Below are positions 7,199 to 17,275 of a stretch of DNA of 64,000 bases, piece after piece. Origin of the DNA: Pelagibius sp. (GTDB lineage: Bacteria; Pseudomonadota; Alphaproteobacteria; Kiloniellales; Kiloniellaceae); contig NZ_JANQKD010000003.1 of assembly GCF_028281305.1 (NCBI RefSeq), positions 1-64,000 on the forward strand. The letters run 5' to 3'. Each line of letters opens with the position of its first letter. The stretch's first letter is position 1. The notes below the pieces were generated by a model. The model did not search any database and was not told where the DNA came from. It was given only the letters and a program-made list of their open reading frames with translations. The translations under genes and the position numbers were made by a program.

Positions 7199-8119
7199 TC
7201 ATGGCACGACGAGAACGAGCTTTCCGGCCTGTCCGTCGGCAGCCGCCGTATGCGCCCGGGCAGCCTCCGGCAAGCGGTAGGTCGTGATCTCCGGCAGCGG
7301 CAACTGACCTTCCGCGAAGAGCTGGCCGAGCTGCTCGAGCGCGGCCCGGTTAGGCACGACCTGGAGCATATGCCCTTCGACAGCCATGCCGCCGGGGATC
7401 TGCGGGGGCTGCACGGTGGAGACAACCCGGCCGCCTGGCCGAACCCAGGCGATTGCGCGCTCCAAGAGCGGGCCGCCAACCGTATCGATCAGCAAGTCAA
7501 CGGCTGGCGACGCAGTATCGAGCCTGTCTTCATCCGTGGCGAGACGCTGAACATCGGCCGGCAAATCCGCGCGCCCCAGGTCGTGTGCAGTGGCGGCGGC
7601 CCATACTTGCGCATCCCGCAGAACAGCAAGCGCCAGGCACAAACGCCCGACGTTGCCGGCAGCACCGAGAACGAGCACGGTCTGGCCCGGGCGAAGGTCG
7701 CCGAGACCGTTCACGAGCTGATGGGCCGCGAGTCCGACGACCGGAACGGACGCGGCTTCGATAAGCTTCAGTTCCTGCGGAAGCGCGGCGAGCGCGGACT
7801 GCGGAAGGACTGCGCGCTCGGCATAGGCGCCGGGACGCCCGATCGGAATCATGCCGAACACCGCGTCGCCCAGCCTGAAGTCGGTCGCCGCCGCACCGGC
7901 CGCGGCGACGATACCGGCGATGTCCCAACCGAGGATCGCCGGCAACGGCAGCGGCATCAGCCCGGCAAGCGCACCCGAACGGATCTTCCAATCGAGCGGG
8001 TTGATCCCGGCCGCACGGACATCGACAACGACCTCGTCCGGACCGGGGGTCGGATCCGGGGCCTCCTCGAAGCGCAACACCTCGGGTTCGCCATAAGCGT
8101 GCATTCGAACGGCTTTCAT
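7199..8119 (-). CDS. NADP-dependent MDR oxidoreductase (quinone-oxidoreductase-like)
   Basis: The 306-residue product has the GroES-like start MKAVRMHAYGEPEVLRFEEA and AAGINPLDWKIRSG, and the Rossmann motif VLVLGAAGNVGRLCLALA. It lacks zinc-binding Cys/His clusters. Length and the DWKIRSG motif fit the NADP-dependent quinone-oxidoreductase or enoyl-reductase branch. The start at 8119 is supported by GGAGG 9 bases upstream. It converges on the other MDR gene with only 13 bases between. It is not obviously related to it in function. Confidence 0.88.
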   Translation of the reverse strand: MKAVRMHAYGEPEVLRFEEAPDPTPGPDEVVVDVRAAGINPLDWKIRSGALAGLMPLPLPAILGWDIAGIVAAAGAAATDFRLGDAVFGMIPIGRPGAYAERAVLPQSALAALPQELKLIEAASVPVVGLAAHQLVNGLGDLRPGQTVLVLGAAGNVGRLCLALAVLRDAQVWAAATAHDLGRADLPADVQRLATDEDRLDTASPAVDLLIDTVGGPLLERAIAWVRPGGRVVSTVQPPQIPGGMAVEGHMLQVVPNRAALEQLGQLFAEGQLPLPEITTYRLPEAARAHTAAADGQAGKLVLVVP

Positions 8120-8247
8120 GGCGCCGCCTCCCCGCTGCCGGCAGCGGCATAGGGGACATGCATCGGCGGCCAGCCTTTGCACAGCCGGGTGACAAGCTCA
8201 GCATCGCCGTGTTGCGTCATCGCGCAGCTCCGTTCTTGGTTGGAGAG

Positions 8248-8272
8248 CAGCCCGGCGGCTTGAGACCGCCGG
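8248..8272. terminator. Strong hairpin without U-tract
   Basis: A perfect nine-base stem GCCCGGCGG / CCGCCGGGC with a seven-base loop lies just beyond the stop of the alcohol dehydrogenase gene. Neither strand shows a run of T after it, so it may stabilise mRNA 3' ends or assist Rho-dependent ending rather than act as a classical terminator. Confidence 0.5.
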
Positions 8273-8280
8273 GCCCTGGT

Positions 8281-9471
8281 TCAGGCCGCTGCACTCCGCT
8301 GTGGAATCCCCTCGCCGCTGATGGCCCGGCGAAAGAGCGCTTGCATCTCTGCGACGCTCGCCGGTCTTGGATTGGTGGCCGCGCAGGCATCGGCAAGCGC
8401 GTGATCCGCCAGATGCGGCACGTCTTCATCCGTGACACCCATCTCTCCTAGGTTGACGGGGATGCGCATCGCCTGATTGAAAGCCAACACCTTGGCTATG
8501 AGATCCTGCACAACGTCATCGGTGCTGCGACCCTGCCTTTCGATGCCCATGTGCTCGGCGATCTCGGCGTAGCGCTCGCCGGCGACCGTGGCGTTCCAAG
8601 CGATGACGTGTGGCATGAGCACGGAGTTGATAACCCCGTGCGCAAGGGTGTGATACATGCCGCCGACCTGGTGCGACATGGCGTGGATGAAACCGAGACT
8701 CGCGTTGTTGAAGGCCATGCCGGCAAGGAACTCGGCATAGGTCATGTCGGATCGTGCGCCGCGATCCTTGCCGTCGCGGTAGGCGTCGACCAGCGACTTT
8801 TCGATCAGCTCGACCGCCCGAAGCGCGCCCGGGTCGGTCAGATGGCTGGCAGCGGTCGACACATAGGCTTCGAGTGCATGGCTGAGGGCATCCATACCCG
8901 TCGCTGCGGTCAGACCTGCCGGCATTCCCTCCATGAGCTTAGGGTCATCGACCGAAACGCTTGGGGTGCAGCGCCAGTCGACGACCGGCAGCTTCGACCG
9001 GGCTTCCTCGTCGGTGATGATGGCAAAACGGGTGATCTCGCTGGCCGTGCCGGAAGTGGTGTTGACGGCAAACATCGGCGCCATCTTGACCCGCATCCGG
9101 TCGACGCCGGCATAGTCGCGGATCGATCCGCCGTTGGTGGCAACGATGCCGATCCCCTTGCAGCAGTCGTGCGGAGAGCCGCCACCGAAGGAAACAAGAA
9201 AATCGCATTCTTCGCGGGCATAGATGGCCGCCCCCTCGTCACACTCTGCGACCGTGGGGTTCGGCGTCACCTGGTCGTAGACGACGTAATCGATCCCCTT
9301 CGCCTCGAGCCGCTCGATAAGCGGCTTCGTTGCATGGACCTCCCTGTGGAGTGGCTCATCCGTAACGATCAACGCTTTTTCAAAGCCTTGGGACGACATC
9401 TGGTCGACAGCCGCGTCAAGCGCACCGTCGCCCGCGATGTTCATGGGGGGCAGGAAGAAGAAGTCGGGCAT
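8281..9471 (-). CDS. Iron-containing (group III) alcohol dehydrogenase
   Basis: The 396-residue length and FLVSFGGGSPHDCCKGIGIV (cofactor-binding GGGSxxD loop) identify the Fe-ADH family. The metal ligands fall in ATGMDALSHALEAYVS and GFIHAMSHQVGGMYHTLAHG. Family members oxidise methanol, 1,3-propanediol, lactaldehyde or ethanol with NAD. The ATG at 9471 (MPDFFFLPPM) has GGAG 8 bases upstream and agrees with Mdh-like relatives. It lies downstream of the aldehyde dehydrogenase on the same strand after 157 bases. The two could work in sequence on an alcohol and its aldehyde. Confidence 0.93.
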   Translation of the reverse strand: MPDFFFLPPMNIAGDGALDAAVDQMSSQGFEKALIVTDEPLHREVHATKPLIERLEAKGIDYVVYDQVTPNPTVAECDEGAAIYAREECDFLVSFGGGSPHDCCKGIGIVATNGGSIRDYAGVDRMRVKMAPMFAVNTTSGTASEITRFAIITDEEARSKLPVVDWRCTPSVSVDDPKLMEGMPAGLTAATGMDALSHALEAYVSTAASHLTDPGALRAVELIEKSLVDAYRDGKDRGARSDMTYAEFLAGMAFNNASLGFIHAMSHQVGGMYHTLAHGVINSVLMPHVIAWNATVAGERYAEIAEHMGIERQGRSTDDVVQDLIAKVLAFNQAMRIPVNLGEMGVTDEDVPHLADHALADACAATNPRPASVAEMQALFRRAISGEGIPQRSAAA

Positions 9472-9628
9472 GGCAATTCTCCGGAATCTCGGGTTCTGAC
9501 ACCAATCCGAAAATGAGGCCGGGCGGACCGCTTCACAGCGTGAAGCGATCGGCACGAACGCTTGGGGAGCGGGCCTCGCCGCCAATCCGCGCAGGCCCTC
9601 AGTACCCGGCCTCAGTCGGAGGGGGCGA

Positions 9629-11143
9629 TCAGTTCAGCTTGACGTAGACGGCCTTGGTCTCGGTAAAGGCCTCAAAGGCCTGGCGGCCGCGGTTGCGCCC
9701 CCACCCGGACTGCTTGTAACCGCCGAAGGGCATCGCGGCGTCAAAGACGTTGTAGCAGTTCACAAAGACCGTCCCGGCACGGACCGCCTTGGCGACATGA
9801 TGGGTCTTGCGGACGTCTGTCGTCCAAATGCCGGCGCCAAGACCGTAGTCGGAATCATTGGCGCGCCGGACGACATCATCGATCTCGGAGAACCGCTCAA
9901 TCGACGCGACGGGACCGAAGATTTCTTCGCGAACGATCGACATGTCCGGATCGACGTCGGTGAAAAGCGTCGGCTGGACGAAGTAGCCCTTGTCACTTGC
10001 CCGGGCGCCGCCGACCGCGACGGTTGCGCCGTCCGACTTGCCGGCATCGATGTAGCCCATCACCGTGTTGAGCTGGTTCTGGGAGACGAGCGGCCCCATG
10101 TCGGTGCTGGGTTCCTGGCCTGAGCCGAGACGGATCTTCTTGGCTTCCTCGACCATGCCCGCCACGAACTTGTCATAGACCTTGTCTTCGACATAGATCC
10201 GCGTGCCTGCGCAGCAGCACTCGCCCTGGTTAAAGAAGACGCCCATCGCAACGCCGGCAATGGCATCATCGAGATCCGCATCGGCGAAGATGATGTCCGG
10301 CGACTTTCCGCCAAGCTCCAACGTCACCTTCTTGAGGTTCGAGTCGGCGACCGACTTGAGCAAGCCTCGGCCGGTGCGGGTGGAGCCCGTGAAGCCGATC
10401 TTGTCTACCTGCGGATGTTCCACGAGGCGTGCGCCCGCGTCTGTGCCGTAGCCATGAACGATGTTGATGACGCCAGGCGGCACACCGGCCTCAAGCGCCA
10501 GCTCGCCGAAGCGCGTGATCGACAGCGGCGTTACCTCGGAAGGCTTCAGCACGACCGTGTTCCCGGCGGCGAGCGCGCCCGCCATCTGCCAACCTGCGGC
10601 GATCAGAAGCGGGTAGTTCCAGGGCGTGATGAGACCGACGACGCCGACCGGCTCTTCGACCGTGTAGGCGTGGAACTCCGCGCCCGGTATCGCGAAGTCC
10701 GATGTCGGCACCACATGGCCTTCGCGCGTGCGGGCATGGGCGGCCATGTAATGGAAGAGGTCCGCGGTCAGAGGAATATCCGCCACGCGGGCAACCTTTA
10801 CCGGCTTGCCGTTGTCGAGGCTTTCGATCCAGGCCAGTTCCTCACCGTTCTCCTCGATGAGGTCGCCCAGTTTCTGCAGAATGCGCTGACGCTCGGCAGG
10901 AAGCATGCTCGGCCAGGGCCCTTCGTCGAAGGCTTTGCGCGCTGCGGCGACCGCAGCGTCGACATCTGTGGCATTGCCGAGCGCGACCGAGGCAAGCGCC
11001 TCCTCGGTTGCCGGATTGAGCGTCTCAAAGGTTTGTCCAGATTTCGCGTCGACCCACTCGCCGTCAATGAGAAGCCGGTGGGTCCGGTTGAGGAAACTCT
11101 CGGCGGGACCGAGTGAGGACTTGAGAGGCGTTACGACGTTCAC
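9629..11143 (-). CDS. NAD(P)-dependent aldehyde dehydrogenase
   Basis: The 504-residue protein is a full-length ALDH. It shows IGFTGSTRTGRGL (cofactor loop), VTLELGGKSPDI with the general-base Glu, and FNQGECCCAGTRI containing the catalytic Cys. The ending EAFTETKAVYVKLN is that of the betaine/phenylacetaldehyde ALDH branch. The GTG start at 11143 has GGAG about 7 bases upstream. It oxidises an aldehyde to an acid in the cytoplasm. The neighbours suggest aldehydes from the alcohol dehydrogenase or the amine oxidase at 12010, but the substrate is not readable from sequence. Confidence 0.93.
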   Translation of the reverse strand: MNVVTPLKSSLGPAESFLNRTHRLLIDGEWVDAKSGQTFETLNPATEEALASVALGNATDVDAAVAAARKAFDEGPWPSMLPAERQRILQKLGDLIEENGEELAWIESLDNGKPVKVARVADIPLTADLFHYMAAHARTREGHVVPTSDFAIPGAEFHAYTVEEPVGVVGLITPWNYPLLIAAGWQMAGALAAGNTVVLKPSEVTPLSITRFGELALEAGVPPGVINIVHGYGTDAGARLVEHPQVDKIGFTGSTRTGRGLLKSVADSNLKKVTLELGGKSPDIIFADADLDDAIAGVAMGVFFNQGECCCAGTRIYVEDKVYDKFVAGMVEEAKKIRLGSGQEPSTDMGPLVSQNQLNTVMGYIDAGKSDGATVAVGGARASDKGYFVQPTLFTDVDPDMSIVREEIFGPVASIERFSEIDDVVRRANDSDYGLGAGIWTTDVRKTHHVAKAVRAGTVFVNCYNVFDAAMPFGGYKQSGWGRNRGRQAFEAFTETKAVYVKLN

Positions 11144-11346
11144 CGCGAAGCTCCTTTCCAGTTCCGAGTTGCATCGACCGGTTCGGCGCGGACTGCAGTC
11201 GGCCTCCGAACCCAGGAGCTATGGTGAAGACTTGAACGCGCCGCGTATTCCAAGGACGCGGCACGGATTCTGAATTCCCTGATCCCACCGACATGAAAGT
11301 CGGAGCAGGCCCGAAATCACCGAAGAGAGTCGCCGGCGACTTAGGC

Positions 11347-11934
11347 CTAGGCTTTGCGACCAAGCTCAAGCAGAAGCTGGGTCTTCATCAGGTCGCGTGC
11401 CTTTGCCGGTGTCACCCGCGACCCCCGGATCAGCATGGCGCCGGCAAGGCCGTCCATCAGTGCAGCGAGGCGCCATGCCGCCGCCTCTGTATCGATCCGC
11501 TGCGACCCTCTTTTCTTCCCTGTCCGAACGAGCAGGTCTGCGATCAGCTGGTGCCACTCCGCCATGGACGCATTCATGACTTGCGCCAGACGGTCGTCGC
11601 GATGCGCCTCGTCCTGCGCATTGAGCCAGAGGCGCCAATGCCGCATGTCCCCGTCTTCGACCATCCAGTCGGCCAGACGTTCGAGCGCCTCCAGCCCTGG
11701 CAAGCCCGCCACCAGCGCCTGCACCTCGTCAATCTCCCGCCTTGCAGCCAGGCGCACGGCTTCGGCCCGCAGTTCGGCCCACGACGGAAAGTAGTGGTGC
11801 AAGAGCCCGGAACCGACCCCAAGGGCCTTGGTCACGTCGCGCGTCGCCGCTTGTGCCAATCCCCTGCGAAGCACGGCTTCCGTTGCGGCTTCGACGATCT
11901 GGCGGCGGCGCTCGGCACCCGACAGACGCGCCAT
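11347..11934 (-). CDS. TetR-family regulator, BetI-like
   Basis: The 195-residue protein has a standard HTH (RRRQIVEAATEAVLRRGLAQ, then TKALGVGSGLLHHYFPSWAE) and a BetI-type C-terminal domain (WRLWLNAQDEAHRDDRLA). It is divergent from the amine oxidase gene, and a tandem operator lies between them. BetI-like repressors respond to amines, choline or related compounds, which suits the neighbour. It probably represses the amine oxidase and itself. The downstream aldehyde dehydrogenase lies 203 bases away on the same strand and may or may not be co-controlled. Confidence 0.9.
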   Translation of the reverse strand: MARLSGAERRRQIVEAATEAVLRRGLAQAATRDVTKALGVGSGLLHHYFPSWAELRAEAVRLAARREIDEVQALVAGLPGLEALERLADWMVEDGDMRHWRLWLNAQDEAHRDDRLAQVMNASMAEWHQLIADLLVRTGKKRGSQRIDTEAAAWRLAALMDGLAGAMLIRGSRVTPAKARDLMKTQLLLELGRKA

Positions 11935-11964
11935 TGCAATGTCTCCTTGAAGCTTGGATCTGTG

Positions 11965-11996
11965 TTGAACATATGCTCAATTGAACAATTGCTCAA
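11965..11996. promoter_or_regulatory. Tandem 16-base near-palindromic operator
   Basis: Two adjoining 16-mers, TTGAACATATGCTCAA and TTGAACAATTGCTCAA, fill the space between the TetR and amine oxidase starts. Each is a near-perfect palindrome (TTGArCA..TGyTCAA). Direct abutment of two such sites fits a pair of TetR dimers. It overlaps the expected promoter region of both genes. Confidence 0.8.
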
Positions 11997-12009
11997 CTCA
12001 GGAAATCGC

Positions 12010-13479
12010 ATGCGCCAAGAAAACCACGTCATCGTCGTCGGCGGCGGAGCCGCAGGACTGGCCGCCGCTGCGGCCGTGGAACAAGCCGGCCTCTCCTGCC
12101 AGCTGCTGGAAGCGCAGGCGTGCCTGGGGGGCCGCATCCGGACGGTCCCGCTGCGCAGCGGCGGCGTCTTCGACGAGGGCGCGCAGATGGTGAACGGCGA
12201 CATGCACGCCGTCCTCGACCTTGCAGCGCGGGCAGGCCTGCACCTGTCGCCGGTCCCGCGGGCCGGGATCGGCCTTTGCCTGGCTCAGGGGAGCACCCGG
12301 CGCTTCGAAGATCTGATTTCAGTCGGCGAACTGCATGAACTTCTGGAGGAACAGGTGCTGCGCTGGGACAGCCCCGGCGAGGCGCTCCGCGCGCTGCGCC
12401 TGAAGCTCGCGTGGTGGAACACCCCCTGGGAAAGCCTTGGCGAAGCGGGGCGCGGGCTGCGGCTGCTGGTCGCAAAGCGGACTGCCCCGAAGGAGAGCCT
12501 TGCCGAGGCTCTGCGCGGCTTGTTGTTGGAGGCCGAAGAGCACGCCATGGCCTACTCCCACTTCTCCGAGGTCCTCGGCGCCGCACCGGAGGACATCCAT
12601 GCGCAGGCGGTGAGAGACATCTTCGCGCGCTACGCTTCGGAGCGGGATGACCTGGAATTCCAGATCGCCGGCGGCATGATCGGGATCGTCGACCAGCTTG
12701 CATTGGAGCTGCGCCACAGACCGCGCCTGAGCACGCCCGTTGAGCGCATTCGCGCCACCGGCGATCGGGTGGAGGTCGTCGCGGCAGCGGAGACCTGGAC
12801 AGCCGATCATGTGATCGTGGCCGTGCCGCCGCCCGCGGCCCGGCGGATCACTTTCGAAGTGGACAGCGGCGATGAGCTGGCAGCGCTTCTGGCGTCCTTC
12901 ACGGCCGGCGCCATGATCAAGACGGTCCTCGTTTTCGATCGCGCATTCTGGCGTCTCAAGGGACTCAGCGGCGCGGCGCTCTTCGCGGACACACCGGGCC
13001 TGGCGGTGGTCGATGGAAGCGGCGACGGCCCCTTCCCGTCCCGGCTCACCGCCTTCCTCGGCGGCCCCCTCGCGCGCCAATGGGCTGCGCTGTCGCAGGA
13101 GGCGCGCCAGGACCTGCTCCTGGGCCGCCTGAGCCACGCCTTTGGCGAGGGCGTCCGCGCGCCTTTGGAGACCGCCGAAGCGGTCTGGATCGACCATCCC
13201 TGGTCCGGCGGCGGTTACAACGCGACCGTCCGGGTCGGCGGCAATCCCGACGCGGTCGCCCGGCTGGCCGCCTGGGGCGGCCGGGTCCGCTTCGCCGGGG
13301 CGGAAGTCGATGACCGGTTCTGGGGCTATGTGGAGGGCGCTATCCACAGCGGGCGTTCCGTCGCCGCACAGATCACCGGCAACGCTGCTGGCGATGTCAT
13401 TTGTGAGACTGCGGAGCCCCAAGGGGCTTTTGGGGGGAGCCGCCCGAAGGCGGAAAGGGGTGTTGTCTCAGAGCGGTAG
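12010..13479 (+). CDS. FAD-dependent amine oxidase (flavin monoamine oxidase family)
   Basis: The 489-residue product starts with a dinucleotide fold, VIVVGGGAAGLAAAAAVEQ, then QACLGGRIRT (the GGR motif) and FDEGAQMVNG, all diagnostic of amine oxidases. The C-terminal FAD segment reads VRFAGAEVDDRFWGYVEGAI. It would oxidise an amine to an imine/aldehyde with release of hydrogen peroxide, and katG lies next on the same strand. I start at the ATG at 12010; the track's 11293 start runs through the divergent TetR gene. Two oddities: residues about 115-180 hold three degenerate 18-22-residue repeats, and the last 27 residues come from a palindromic DNA element. Confidence 0.9.
   Translation: MRQENHVIVVGGGAAGLAAAAAVEQAGLSCQLLEAQACLGGRIRTVPLRSGGVFDEGAQMVNGDMHAVLDLAARAGLHLSPVPRAGIGLCLAQGSTRRFEDLISVGELHELLEEQVLRWDSPGEALRALRLKLAWWNTPWESLGEAGRGLRLLVAKRTAPKESLAEALRGLLLEAEEHAMAYSHFSEVLGAAPEDIHAQAVRDIFARYASERDDLEFQIAGGMIGIVDQLALELRHRPRLSTPVERIRATGDRVEVVAAAETWTADHVIVAVPPPAARRITFEVDSGDELAALLASFTAGAMIKTVLVFDRAFWRLKGLSGAALFADTPGLAVVDGSGDGPFPSRLTAFLGGPLARQWAALSQEARQDLLLGRLSHAFGEGVRAPLETAEAVWIDHPWSGGGYNATVRVGGNPDAVARLAAWGGRVRFAGAEVDDRFWGYVEGAIHSGRSVAAQITGNAAGDVICETAEPQGAFGGSRPKAERGVVSER
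13404..13470. repeat. Palindromic element forming the 3' end of the amine oxidase gene
   Basis: Short inverted ends TGAGAC / GTCTCA bound a 67-base segment holding two hairpins: GCCCC-AAG-GGGC and CCGCC-CGAA-GGCGG. It resembles REP-type intergenic repeats, yet lies inside the reading frame and supplies the last codons of the oxidase. Only one copy was noticed in the window. Confidence 0.5.
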
Positions 13480-13558
13480 AGGCACTTCTTCAACACTGCC
13501 CTCGACACCGCTATGTGACATTTGGACGAAACAGCAAAAAATGATGGCGCGCCTCTTG

Positions 13559-15809
<2,251 letters not shown>

Positions 15810-15866
15810 ATTCGGCGGGGAGTGTCCCTTCCCTCCTTCGAAGACAGTGATGCGTTAAGATGCATC

Positions 15867-15897
15867 GGGCGGGCCTTTCGGTCCGCCCTTTGCTTTG
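15867..15897 (+). terminator. Rho-independent terminator of katG
   Basis: A nine-base stem GGGCGGGCC / GGTCCGCCC (one G-T pair) with loop TTTC is followed by TTTGCTTT, 58 bases after the katG stop. It also separates katG from the convergent operon ending at 15965. Confidence 0.9.
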
Positions 15898-15964
15898 AAG
15901 GCCAGGCAGTCCGGTGCTCCGGGTGTCTGGACGAGGCCTAAGTACACCGCGGGGGTCGGCACGC

Positions 15965-16108
15965 CTAGAGATTGCCGTAGATGAAGTTTGCCCGCGGCTC
16001 AAAGGCGCCGAAGGCGATCGCGAGGATCAGAAGGGCAAACCAGCACGCTGTGAGGGTGATCGCCAGCGGGCGCGGCAGTCGTCGGATAAGCTGTGTATAG
16101 AGCCACAT
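15965..16108 (-). CDS. DltX-like 47-residue membrane microprotein
   Basis: This ORF is too short for the ORF track. It starts at the ATG directly after the MBOAT stop (no gap), with GGAG upstream, and encodes 47 residues. There is a basic N-terminus (LIRRLPRPL), one transmembrane helix (AITLTACWFALLILAIAFGAF) and a short extracytoplasmic tail ending FIYGNL. DltX of Gram-positive D-alanylation operons is about 50 residues, has one helix and ends FIYNEF; the Tyr of that tail is the acyl acceptor from DltB. Same size, topology, ending and neighbour make it a DltX-type partner of the MBOAT protein. The last two residues differ, which may reflect another acyl group. Confidence 0.75.
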   Translation of the reverse strand: MWLYTQLIRRLPRPLAITLTACWFALLILAIAFGAFEPRANFIYGNL

Positions 16109-17257
16109 TCACCCTGCTCCCAAAACGAGGCGGCCGAAGACCTCGGCCATGGTGGCAAGATCGGGCTGGCGGACCAGTAGGAAGCCCAGCATTGCGAAAT
16201 GCAGGGTCACGACACCGCCGCAGAAGTTCGCCGCAAAACGCAGAATCCGCTGCTCGTCCGGCAGTGGTCCCAACCGGCGGGCCACCTGCTGCCAGACAAT
16301 GATGCCGAGACCGTGGTAAAGGCCCCATAGCAGGTAACGGAGCGACATTTCATGCCATAGCCCGATCGCCACCATGGTTGCCAGAGACGACAGTGCCGGG
16401 TTGCGGGTCACTGCGCTGATCCCGCCGTAGACGTACTGCCGCACGAGGCTGGTTAGCGAGATATGCCACCGTTGCCAGAAAACGGGCAGACTGGTGCTCA
16501 GAAAGGGCCAGTTGAAGTTCTCCATGACCCGGACCCCCAACAGCCGGGCGAAGCCTATCGCAATGTCGGACGCGCCCGAAAACTGCATGTAGAGGCCGAA
16601 GCCAATTCCCAGCATTGCAAGGTAGAGCCCTGCCCGCGACTCGGGCTCGGCAAGGCCGCCGGTCCAATCGCTGTAGAGTTGGGCAATCAGAAAGTTGCCG
16701 ACGAAAGCGATCTTCACGTAGCCGTAAACCAAGCGCTCGAGGCCCTCTGAAAACAGCGCCGGATCCCAGCGGTGCCTCCGGCGGTCGCGGTCGAAGGCCG
16801 GATAGCGGTGAATCGGGCCGATAACCAGCGTCGGAAGGAAGAACAGGTATTCGCCGAGGTCAAAAAACGCCTTTGCCTCGAGCCGCCCCATATAGCGCTC
16901 CAGCACAAAGTGAACGCAGCGCAGTGAGTAGAAGGAGAGTCCGAGCGGGATGATGGTGCCCCGCAGAACGTCATCTCCAGCGGTCGAGCTGAGGACCTTG
17001 AAAAAAATCAGACAGGCCAACGCCGGCAACAGCGCCACGGCGGTTTGCGCCCCGCTCATTGTGGGGCGCCGCGTGAGCTGGGCTGTAGCCAAAGTCAGCA
17101 GCACCAGCAGTACTGCCGAGAGCGGTGCCTTGATGGCGAGAAAGACGAGGGTGATGGCGGCAAGAAGACGAAAACGCGACGCCGCCGGCCACAGCCAGAA
17201 CAGGGTCGTTGTGCCCGAAATCCAGGCGAGCCACTCCATAGACAGATAACTCACCAC
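16109..17257 (-). CDS. MBOAT-family membrane O-acyltransferase (DltB/AlgI-like)
   Basis: The 382-residue protein has about ten hydrophobic segments. Family motifs are LGLSFYSLRCVHFVLERY, FWQRWHISLTSLVRQYV and IGLWHEMSLRYLLWGLYHG; the last carries the near-invariant catalytic His (YHG). DltB, AlgI and PatA proteins of this type move an acyl group across or at the membrane from a carrier to a surface polymer. The GTG at 17257 gives the track start; the ATG at 17239 is also possible. It lies 18 bases after the sulfotransferase and abuts the DltX-like gene. No activity can be assigned beyond acyl transfer. Confidence 0.92.
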   Translation of the reverse strand: MVSYLSMEWLAWISGTTTLFWLWPAASRFRLLAAITLVFLAIKAPLSAVLLVLLTLATAQLTRRPTMSGAQTAVALLPALACLIFFKVLSSTAGDDVLRGTIIPLGLSFYSLRCVHFVLERYMGRLEAKAFFDLGEYLFFLPTLVIGPIHRYPAFDRDRRRHRWDPALFSEGLERLVYGYVKIAFVGNFLIAQLYSDWTGGLAEPESRAGLYLAMLGIGFGLYMQFSGASDIAIGFARLLGVRVMENFNWPFLSTSLPVFWQRWHISLTSLVRQYVYGGISAVTRNPALSSLATMVAIGLWHEMSLRYLLWGLYHGLGIIVWQQVARRLGPLPDEQRILRFAANFCGGVVTLHFAMLGFLLVRQPDLATMAEVFGRLVLGAG

Positions 17258-17275
17258 AAACCCGCCCTTGCCGCG

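Noticed and set aside
8120-8280. Small extra gene upstream of the MDR oxidoreductase
   Set aside because: ORFs here lack ribosome sites and protein character; only a hairpin is supported.
11293-12009. In-frame 5' extension of the amine oxidase
   Set aside because: It runs antisense through a complete TetR gene and its operators; the flavin fold starts right after the ATG at 12010.
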